From an uncultured Acetobacter sp. (GTDB taxonomy: Bacteria; Pseudomonadota; Alphaproteobacteria; Acetobacterales; Acetobacteraceae), in contig NZ_CALLXM010000010.1 of assembly GCF_937875265.1 (NCBI RefSeq), positions 1 to 16,362 on the forward strand: a DNA stretch of 16,362 nt. The letters run 5' to 3'. Below the pieces are notes generated by a model. It did not search any database. It was not told the origin of the DNA and saw only the letters and a list, made by a program, of their open reading frames with translations. The translations under genes were made by a program, and so were the position numbers. Positions 7,099-12,925 of the stretch are shown one piece after another; within the stretch, counting starts at the first letter, position 1, and each line of letters starts with the position of its first letter.

Positions 7099-9258
7099 TT
7101 ATGGTGTGGCACGCAAAGATGGTTGAGTCGGCACATGGTAAGGTGTCAGAGTGCCGCCTTGTTGAAAGACATAAATAGTATCGGCATGAGCAATGGTCGC
7201 CGGTCTGTGTGCGACCATGATGCGTGTTATTTTCATGGCTCGCAGTGCGTCTGCCACTTTTTGTTCAGTATATTCATCCAGATGGCTGGTTGCTTCATCC
7301 AGAAATAAGATTTCAGGACGCCTGTAGAGAGCTCGTGCCAAAATAACACGCTGTTTCTGGCCGCCAGAAAGACTGCTTCCCATATCGCCGACCAATGTTT
7401 CAAAACCCATAGGCATATGAAGAATATCGTCCAGAATAGCCGCATGTGCAGCACATTCTCTCAGCCATTCTTCATCCACCTGTTCTGAAAAGCCACTAAT
7501 GTTATCAGCGATAGATCCAGAAAACAGACCGTCATCCTGTAGAACGCCCGCAATTCGGCTTCGGTAACCTTCTAATGTCAGGCTGGCAATGTTCATGCCA
7601 TCCAGTTTGATTTCTCCAGAGTCGGTTTGCATGAGGCCCATCAGGGATTTGAGGAACGTTGTTTTACCGCAACCGGAGGGGCCTACAATTGCCACGCTGC
7701 TTCCTGCCGGAACATCCAGTGTTACATCGCGGAAAATCCAAGGGTCCTGTGTGCCATAGCGAGCAGAAAGTCCACTACATTGCAACGTGCCTCCTGAGGG
7801 CGGCTCTGTCATATCTGATATCAGGGAAGGAGCTGCCATTTCAACGGTTTCAGTCTCTGTCATCACAATATCGGAAATTCGTTCAGTTTGTACGTTCAGC
7901 ATACGGAGCTGAAAGGCACTACTAATCAGGCTACCAACACGGCTGGCAAACTGGTCTTTGTAAGATAAAAATGCCACCAGCATACCAACAGTCATGTGTC
8001 CGCTCATGACGGCTGAGGCCCCCATTACCATCATGACGAGCCGATCTGCTCCAAAAATCAGATCACCTAACCTGCCATAAATAAGGTCATACCGCTGGAG
8101 GCGCAGGCGAATATTTATGCTGTCAATCAGAAGATTAAGCCATGTGGTGCGACGACGTTCCCGTAGGCCGAGGAGTTTGACACTTGCCATACCGCGAAGA
8201 GTTTCCATAAAATGACTTTGCTGGCGTGCATCAATAACAATCTGCTCTTCAGAAGCCTCGCGATAGAGGCGGTATGTTACCAACCGGAGCAGAATATCCA
8301 GCGCTGTTGCGACCATGGCCACCATGCCCAGCCAGCCACCGTAAATAAACAGCATGATGCCCATACCCACAGCCATCAGGCCATCCATCACAGTCTGAAC
8401 CATATCTGTTGTGATGGTTTTCTGAATAGTACCCAACGCGTTAAAGCGTGACAGCACGTCCCCAACATGCCGTTTGGAGAAATAGTCCAACGGGAGACGG
8501 GTGAGATGATCGAACAGACTGGTATTCCACTCCAGCCCGACCCGTGTGCCTAAAATCAGCACCGCCCATTGGCGCACACAGCCTATAAGCATTTGCAACA
8601 GCAAAAGAAGTGCCATTCCACAAGCAATAGTTAGAAGCAGCTCATGATCGGATGTTACGACGACTTCATCAATAACTACCTGGGAGATCATTGGCATGAT
8701 CAGTGCAATGGCCTCCAGCCCCAACGAGAGCGCACCCAAAGCCATCAGGGCAGGACGAAGGCCCGCCACCTGACGGAACAGGTCTCGCAGCCGTAAAGTT
8801 TCCCGGTCATCCTGGCGTTGGAAGCTTTCATTCGGAGTTGCCTCCAGAGCAATGCCAGTAAACTCCCGGGAAACGTCCTCCATAGTAAGTGTACGACGGC
8901 CAACGGCAGGGTCATGGATGGTGACGGTATTCCCTTTAATTTTTGTAAGCACTACAAAGTGGTTCATGCTCCAATGCAGAACACAGGGAAGCCGTAGGTT
9001 CGGGAGGTCTTGCAGGTCCAGTCGCACAGCGCGCGTGGACAAGCCTGCGCTATCCGCTGCGCTGATCAGATTACGTAGGGTAACACCTTTGACAGAGACT
9101 GAATAACGCCTGCGAAGCGTGGACAGGTCGATCTGGTTTCCATAATGGCCCATAATCATAGCCAGACAAGCAAGCCCACACTCAGAGGCTTCAACCTGCA
9201 GAATAACCGGAGTGCGGGAATGCCATCCAAATTCGAGATGTTTAAGAGGAGATGTCAT
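7099..9258 (-). CDS. C39-peptidase ABC exporter for a double-glycine-leader peptide (CvaB type)
   Basis: This is a PCAT-type exporter: it cleaves a GG leader from a peptide and pumps the mature part across the inner membrane, working with a HlyD-type protein and an outer-membrane TolC-like channel. The product has 719 residues. The N-terminal C39 domain looks catalytically intact: Gln21 and Cys27 in QVEASECGLACLAMI, His100 in HWSMNHFVVL, Asp116 in IHDPAVG. The transmembrane domain spans about 165-440. The ATPase domain has Walker A GPSGCGKT (526-533), signature LSGGQ (630-634), Walker B ILFLDE (650-655) and the switch His684. The start has GGAGG at a proper distance. The ATG overlaps the upstream fusion-protein stop as ATGA, so the two are translationally coupled. 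The likely substrate is the 86-aa peptide encoded just upstream on the same strand. No TolC-type gene is in the window. Confidence 0.95.
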   Translation of the reverse strand: MTSPLKHLEFGWHSRTPVILQVEASECGLACLAMIMGHYGNQIDLSTLRRRYSVSVKGVTLRNLISAADSAGLSTRAVRLDLQDLPNLRLPCVLHWSMNHFVVLTKIKGNTVTIHDPAVGRRTLTMEDVSREFTGIALEATPNESFQRQDDRETLRLRDLFRQVAGLRPALMALGALSLGLEAIALIMPMISQVVIDEVVVTSDHELLLTIACGMALLLLLQMLIGCVRQWAVLILGTRVGLEWNTSLFDHLTRLPLDYFSKRHVGDVLSRFNALGTIQKTITTDMVQTVMDGLMAVGMGIMLFIYGGWLGMVAMVATALDILLRLVTYRLYREASEEQIVIDARQQSHFMETLRGMASVKLLGLRERRRTTWLNLLIDSINIRLRLQRYDLIYGRLGDLIFGADRLVMMVMGASAVMSGHMTVGMLVAFLSYKDQFASRVGSLISSAFQLRMLNVQTERISDIVMTETETVEMAAPSLISDMTEPPSGGTLQCSGLSARYGTQDPWIFRDVTLDVPAGSSVAIVGPSGCGKTTFLKSLMGLMQTDSGEIKLDGMNIASLTLEGYRSRIAGVLQDDGLFSGSIADNISGFSEQVDEEWLRECAAHAAILDDILHMPMGFETLVGDMGSSLSGGQKQRVILARALYRRPEILFLDEATSHLDEYTEQKVADALRAMKITRIMVAHRPATIAHADTIYVFQQGGTLTPYHVPTQPSLRATP

Positions 9259-10562
9259 TGCGCAAGTCCTCCGCTCACCGCGTATAAATTATCGCGCATG
9301 CTAATAACGGGATCAAAAATCCATTGGTAAAGTCTTCTGTTATCAATAGCGATATCGGCTTCTACTTCCATGCCTGCTTCCAGCGGTTTTTGTCGGCCAT
9401 AGGCCTCTACGCTTTGTTGGTCAGGCAAAATACGTATGCGATAAATATCCTGTTGTGCATTCTGGCTACTGCCAGTGCTTATCCCTTGCGTAGATTTACT
9501 TAAGTCAGAAGGTTCTGTGGCAGTTACAGGTGCGCGCGTGATTTCTGTGACATGACCACGATACAAGCCGAATCTCTGATACGGAAAAGCAGCGTAGCGT
9601 AGCAGTACCGGTTCTCCTTCATGCAGAAAGCCGATAGAGGCGCTATTCACATAAAGCTCTGCTTCCAGAGTATGGCCTGTTGGAAGAAGAGTGAGTAATG
9701 TTGTGCCACCAGAAACCTGCTGACCAGGGTTCACACGGATAGCGGTAAGAATGCCATCATCTGGTGCTTGTATAATGCTGCTGCGGTGGCCTTCGCTTTC
9801 AGCAATTTGCTGGTCAATCTGTGCAATTTGTTTATCGAGATCATTCAGATCATGCGCTAATTGTCCATTATAGCGGATAAGTTTTGAAGTCAGATCCGCA
9901 ATTTTTCCTTCACTTTCAGTATAATTTTGTAAAAACTGAGCATGAGTGCTGAGGAGTTGTGCATATGTATAGAGTTGGCTTTGGAATTGTGTTTCCGTTA
10001 CCAGATGCGCACTTTGAGCACTCTGCATGCGTCTTACGGCACTTTCAACAACGGGAAGGACGCGTGTATCGTTTTCCAGCTGGTGGCCAATATGGTCATG
10101 CTGCTGCGTTATGTAACGAATTTGCGTAACCATAGATTCTTTTTCTATGGGGGCATCGTTAGCACGTAATTCTTTCTGTTTTTCCAGAAGTTTATGTTGC
10201 TGTACGAGCTGACTGAGAACATGTTTTTGTGTTGGTCCAGAAGACGATGTGGCTTCCAGATCAATTACAAAAAGAACATCCCCTTTTTTTACATGCATGC
10301 CTTCTTCAGCATGTTGCTTGAAGATTGTTCCCGTTGTGCCGGCATTGACCGTAATAAGGCCTGAAGGTGGCAGCATAAGCCCCGATGCATGCACACGGCG
10401 AGTATAGACACCAAAAATTGTGTAAAGAATAATTAAAGCAACAAGAACAACAGAAAGCCAGGCCACAATACGAATAGATAGTGGCTGCGACATTTGTACT
10501 TTGCCAAGCCATGACTGTCGTCGTGATTCAATTGCCTCTCGTCGGAAAAAATCTGATTTCAT
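9255..10562 (-). CDS. HlyD-family membrane fusion protein (CvaA type)
   Basis: This is the periplasmic adaptor of the peptide exporter and bridges the ABC protein to an outer-membrane channel. The product has 435 residues. A short cytoplasmic N-terminus is followed by one transmembrane helix at about 31-51 (IVAWLSVVLVALIILYTIFG). Next comes the first half of a lipoyl/barrel-sandwich domain (GLITVNAGTTGTIFKQHAEE, then MHVKKGDVLFVID). A long Gln/Leu-rich coiled-coil hairpin covers about 110-265. The second lipoyl half is IIQAPDDGILTAIRVNPGQQ followed by VSGGTTLLTLLP. The C-terminal beta domain ends with GMEVEADIAIDNRRLYQWI. The start at 10562 has only a weak ribosome-binding site. The stop overlaps the exporter start. 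It lies 101 nt after the peptide gene, from which it is separated by a stem-loop. Confidence 0.93.
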   Translation of the reverse strand: MKSDFFRREAIESRRQSWLGKVQMSQPLSIRIVAWLSVVLVALIILYTIFGVYTRRVHASGLMLPPSGLITVNAGTTGTIFKQHAEEGMHVKKGDVLFVIDLEATSSSGPTQKHVLSQLVQQHKLLEKQKELRANDAPIEKESMVTQIRYITQQHDHIGHQLENDTRVLPVVESAVRRMQSAQSAHLVTETQFQSQLYTYAQLLSTHAQFLQNYTESEGKIADLTSKLIRYNGQLAHDLNDLDKQIAQIDQQIAESEGHRSSIIQAPDDGILTAIRVNPGQQVSGGTTLLTLLPTGHTLEAELYVNSASIGFLHEGEPVLLRYAAFPYQRFGLYRGHVTEITRAPVTATEPSDLSKSTQGISTGSSQNAQQDIYRIRILPDQQSVEAYGRQKPLEAGMEVEADIAIDNRRLYQWIFDPVISMRDNLYAVSGGLAQ

Positions 10563-10623
10563 AAAGAAAATTCAAAAATATGAGAGGAAAAAGATGGTGG
10601 TTTGGTTGTGTTTATGTATAGAA

Positions 10624-10653
10624 ATCCGGACAATTTTAAAAAACTGTCCGGAT
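10624..10653 (-). terminator. Stem-loop between the peptide gene and the exporter genes
   Basis: A perfect 9-bp inverted repeat pairs ATCCGGACA (10624-10632) with TGTCCGGAT (10645-10653), with a 12-nt A/T loop. It starts 10 nt past the peptide stop codon in the direction of transcription. The run of T after the stem on the minus strand is short, so it is better read as a leaky terminator or mRNA-protecting hairpin than a full stop. It would give more peptide transcript than exporter transcript. Confidence 0.55.
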
Positions 10654-10663
10654 CCCTGTGGAA

Positions 10664-10924
10664 TCAGACTTTCAGAATCTGACCCAGGAGAGACGTAACA
10701 CCATTTGTGGTGCTGTCCAGACCCGTCAGAACGCCATCACCAATCGTGCCAACGCCGCTTGTTACGGCGGGAATGAGTGCATCAACAGTCTTGTCGAGGC
10801 CGCCCAGAATGGTGGCCAGACCCTGATCAACGCCAGCGAAAACGTCGGTCAGCGTTGAACCCAGAGCGGAAGTAAGAGTGCCGCCGGATACCATATTCAG
10901 TTCAGATTCATTAAGATTTTTCAT
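10664..10924 (-). CDS. Double-glycine-leader secreted peptide precursor with hendecad repeats
   Basis: The precursor has 86 residues. The leader MKNLNESELNMVSGG matches the consensus for C39-type exporters (Leu at -12, Glu at -8, Leu at -7, Val at -4, Gly-Gly at -2/-1), so cleavage after Gly15 is expected. The predicted mature peptide has 71 residues, no Cys, Trp, Tyr, His or Arg, one Phe, six Asp and two Lys: acidic and rich in Gly, Thr, Leu and Val. Aliphatic residues recur with strict 4-4-3 spacing from residue 17 to 83 (six 11-residue repeats), with Gly or Ala four places after the first position of each. The start has AGGA at a good distance (minus strand). The gene heads the operon with the HlyD protein and exporter. 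A bacteriocin, a signal or a self-assembling surface peptide are all possible; no immunity or modification gene is seen. Confidence 0.85.
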   Translation of the reverse strand: MKNLNESELNMVSGGTLTSALGSTLTDVFAGVDQGLATILGGLDKTVDALIPAVTSGVGTIGDGVLTGLDSTTNGVTSLLGQILKV

Positions 10925-10933
10925 GGTATTTTC

Positions 10934-10968
10934 CTAAAAGGTAATAATTTTGCCTTGTCGGCTTTTAG
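10934..10968 (-). promoter_or_regulatory. Inverted repeat in the peptide mRNA leader overlapping the ribosome-binding site
   Basis: CTAAAAG (10934-10940) and CTTTTAG (10962-10968) are perfect 7-bp inverted arms with a 21-nt loop. The arm next to the gene overlaps part of the minus-strand AGGA (10935-10932) used by the peptide gene. If the transcript includes both arms, the hairpin could limit translation. The stem is A/T-rich and weak. Confidence 0.3.
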
Positions 10969-10997
10969 AAAGTAGTCCCCATAATTATTTCAGGCAA
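10969..10997 (-). promoter_or_regulatory. Possible promoter of the peptide operon
   Basis: On the minus strand TTGCCT (10997-10992) and TACTTT (10974-10969) are 17 nt apart, which would place the start of transcription near 10962, about 38 nt before the ATG. The -10 matches the consensus weakly (3 of 6), so this is a guess supported mainly by spacing and position. Confidence 0.3.
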
Positions 10998-11233
10998 GAA
11001 TAATTTTAAGATAATAAAAGTAGTAATTCTTTATTTTTTATTAAAAAAGGCAAAATATACTTATTACCAAAAAATATCATTTAGAATTATGTTTCTAATA
11101 ATAAAACATTTTGAAGTCTTCATGGCTGAATTGCATTTTTGTCGTATCTTGGTCTTGGTGGTTTTGTGTCAGCTATACATTCGTTTTTTAAAAAGATTCT
11201 CTCTATAACAGAACTATTTATGAGGTATGTGGC

Positions 11234-12625
11234 ATGAGCGACTCAATATCTATAAGTGCATCCGGAACGTATACGATTAAAAGTCCTAACGAGTCGCTAG
11301 TGGTTGACGTCCCTGCATCATTGACTGGAAATATATCTGTCGAGATAAAAAACCCTTCTAATTATCAATATACTTTGTCTCTTTCGACAGATCCTGATCA
11401 GTTGTATGGTGGCTATTATAGCGATAGCGATACGACTGTTATCAGTACAGATTTGGCGCAGGATAGCAGTGCAAATCCAAAAGTTTATATTTCATTAGAT
11501 AATAGTGGAAATTTTCTTAATCTTCCAAAAACGCTTGGTGGGGAAGCGCAGGTAACGTCTCTGAAAACAGATAGCTTCTCAGTGGCTTGTTTTCTAGCGG
11601 GTTGCCGGGTGGAAATGGCCTCTGGAAGTGTTGCCGTAGAAAATATTAGCGTAGGTGATAGTGTTATTACCTACGTTAAGGGGAAAAAGGAGCTGCAGCC
11701 TGTTGTGTGGGCAGGCAAGTCTTCCTTGCGCGTGAAGAAGGATCTGCCTGATGATCTGGCAGGATATCCTGTTCGCATTGTGCAGGGAGCTTTGGCATCT
11801 GCTGTGCCTTCCAGAGATATGCTTGTTACAGCTGATCATTGTTTGTTCTTGGGCGGGAAGTTTGTTCCGGTCAGAATGCTTGTTAATAATAAAAGCATTT
11901 TTTATGATAAATCCTATTCATCCTACGATTATTATCATATTGAAACTGCGCAGCATGCGGTGATCAAGGTCGATAATATGCTGACAGAAAGTTACCTTGA
12001 TACGGGCAATCGTCGTAATTTCGTAACTGGCAAAAACGTTGTGCTTTTTCGAAGTCAGCCTAAAAGCTGGTCCCTGGATGCTGGTGCTCCTTTGGAAACG
12101 GGGCGTGAATTTGTGGAGCCCCTCTTTCATTCAATTATGGCGCGGTCTGATCTGGCCTCCGGCCAGTCTGAGCCACAATCACAATATCATTTCACAACAG
12201 ACCATGAGCTTTATCTTGAAGCAAAAAATGGGCGAAAAATATACCCAGTCAAGACTGTAGGAAATTACGTTTCCTTTTTGGTTCCTATGAATGTTCAGGC
12301 TCTTGAAATTGTGTCTCGTTCCAGTCGTCCCTTCGATGTTATCGGTCCTTTTGTGGACGACCGTAGAAATTTAGGTGTGCTGGTTGGAAGTATTGTGGTT
12401 TGTCATGCGGATAGAATTACAAACGTAACGACACATCTTTCTCAGGAACCACTTTCTGGCTGGCACGACCTGGAGACTAATTGTCGTTGGACTGATGGGC
12501 GGGCTTGTTTGCCGCTTGCAGTGCATGCTGAGGAAGGGTGGACTATGCTTACGCTTGAGATTTTGGCGGCGGGCCCTTACGCTATTGGCCAGAGTGCAGG
12601 TGTATCTCTGTCTCGGTTGGCTTGA
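11234..12625 (+). CDS. Hint-domain protein with intact catalytic Cys
   Basis: The product has 463 residues in three parts. Residues 1-115 are Ser/Thr/Asn-rich and look beta-stranded (SISISASGTYTIKSPNE at the start), with no signal peptide, GG leader or RTX repeats. Residues 117-262 form a Hint (Hedgehog/intein, Hint_2-type) domain: the nucleophile Cys119 in ACFLAGCRVEM, VAVENISVGDSV, PVRIVQGALASAVPSRD, the block-B motif T199-x2-H202 in VTADHCLFL, and the closing ESYLDTGNR (252-260). The C-terminal 200 residues contain SRSSRPFDVIGPFVDDRRNL, then LSGWH and RWTDGRACLPL, also found in the next protein. Hint domains perform N-S acyl shift and self-cleavage in the known cases; here activity is unproved. 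Such proteins are common in Acetobacteraceae but have no known role. GAGG lies 8 nt before the ATG. Confidence 0.85.
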   Translation: MSDSISISASGTYTIKSPNESLVVDVPASLTGNISVEIKNPSNYQYTLSLSTDPDQLYGGYYSDSDTTVISTDLAQDSSANPKVYISLDNSGNFLNLPKTLGGEAQVTSLKTDSFSVACFLAGCRVEMASGSVAVENISVGDSVITYVKGKKELQPVVWAGKSSLRVKKDLPDDLAGYPVRIVQGALASAVPSRDMLVTADHCLFLGGKFVPVRMLVNNKSIFYDKSYSSYDYYHIETAQHAVIKVDNMLTESYLDTGNRRNFVTGKNVVLFRSQPKSWSLDAGAPLETGREFVEPLFHSIMARSDLASGQSEPQSQYHFTTDHELYLEAKNGRKIYPVKTVGNYVSFLVPMNVQALEIVSRSSRPFDVIGPFVDDRRNLGVLVGSIVVCHADRITNVTTHLSQEPLSGWHDLETNCRWTDGRACLPLAVHAEEGWTMLTLEILAAGPYAIGQSAGVSLSRLA

Positions 12626-12636
12626 TCTTTCTATAG

Positions 12637-12681
12637 TAAAAGGCCTTAACGATATAAATAAAAAGGCCTTTTATATTTTTT
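12637..12681 (+). terminator. Rho-independent terminator after the first Hint gene
   Basis: TAAAAGGCCTT (12637-12647) pairs perfectly over 11 bp with AAGGCCTTTTA (12663-12673), with a 15-nt loop, and TATATTTTTT follows. It starts 11 nt past the stop codon. It implies that the second Hint gene has its own promoter or depends on read-through. Confidence 0.85.
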
Positions 12682-12702
12682 GCGACGAAATTTTTTCCGC
12701 AG

Positions 12703-12742
12703 ATATAATTATAAAATATATAAATATAATTTATAATTATAT
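12703..12742. repeat. Perfect 13-bp AT-only inverted repeat
   Basis: ATATAATTATAAA (12703-12715) is matched by TTTATAATTATAT (12730-12742) around a 14-nt AT-only spacer. Every base in the 40-bp unit is A or T. It could be a protein-binding site, a DNA-bending or cruciform element, or chance in very AT-rich DNA. It lies 22 nt after the terminator of the first Hint gene, in the upstream region of the second. Confidence 0.6.
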
Positions 12743-12820
12743 TTTGTGGTTTAATGCTTGGTGTTTTGGATGCAGCGGATTAACAGCTTGTTATAAAGAG
12801 AAAAGGTATAAATAAGATGA

Positions 12821-12855
12821 CCTGCTAGCAGGGAGTTTATATCTGGCGGCAGATA
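12821..12855. promoter_or_regulatory. Two adjacent palindromes upstream of the second Hint gene
   Basis: CCTGCTAGCAGG (12821-12832) is a perfect 12-bp palindrome, the size of a dimeric regulator site. Eight bases later TATCTG-GCGG-CAGATA (12840-12855) forms a 6-bp stem with a tetraloop. Both stand out in AT-rich surroundings. Whether they act as operators or RNA hairpins cannot be told from sequence. Confidence 0.4.
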
Positions 12856-12869
12856 AGTGTATTATAGCA

Positions 12870-12898
12870 TTGATATTTAAGGGGTTAATTTTTAAATA
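12870..12898 (+). promoter_or_regulatory. Possible promoter of the second Hint gene
   Basis: TTGATA (12870-12875) and TAAATA (12893-12898) are 17 nt apart. The -35 matches the consensus well and the -10 only partly. Transcription would start near 12905, before every candidate start codon of the gene. Confidence 0.35.
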
Positions 12899-12925
12899 AC
12901 TCAATGGCGGGATTTTTCACAAAGG

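Larger units (their letters stand above)
10925..11233. promoter_or_regulatory. AT-rich divergent control region between the peptide operon and the Hint genes
   Basis: These 309 nt separate two divergent genes and are strongly AT-rich. The sequence AAGGCAAAAT occurs as an inverted pair exactly 100 bp apart: 10947-10956 on the minus strand and 11047-11056 on the plus strand. A related AGGCAAGAAT lies at 10992-11001. Another perfect inverted repeat, AATTATT/AATAATT (10983-10989 and 10999-11005), sits over the putative -35 of the peptide promoter. These look like operator sites for a shared regulator, but that is inference. On the Hint side a GAGG at 11222-11225 serves the start at 11234; no clear promoter could be chosen there. 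No convincing gene lies in the region. Confidence 0.5.

Noticed and set aside
6982..7308. Plus-strand frame across the ilvC terminator and the end of the exporter gene
   Set aside because: It starts in the terminator region and overlaps the conserved ATPase end of the exporter; no ribosome-binding site.
11122..11208. 28-codon hydrophobic, basic-tailed small frame in the divergent control region, considered as an immunity peptide or second secreted peptide
   Set aside because: It has no ribosome-binding site and no GG leader, and short hydrophobic frames are expected by chance in T-rich DNA.
11582..12016. Hint domain read as an intein inserted in a host protein
   Set aside because: There is no host protein sequence on both sides and no homing endonuclease or splicing C-terminus; the domain order fits free-standing Hint_2 proteins.
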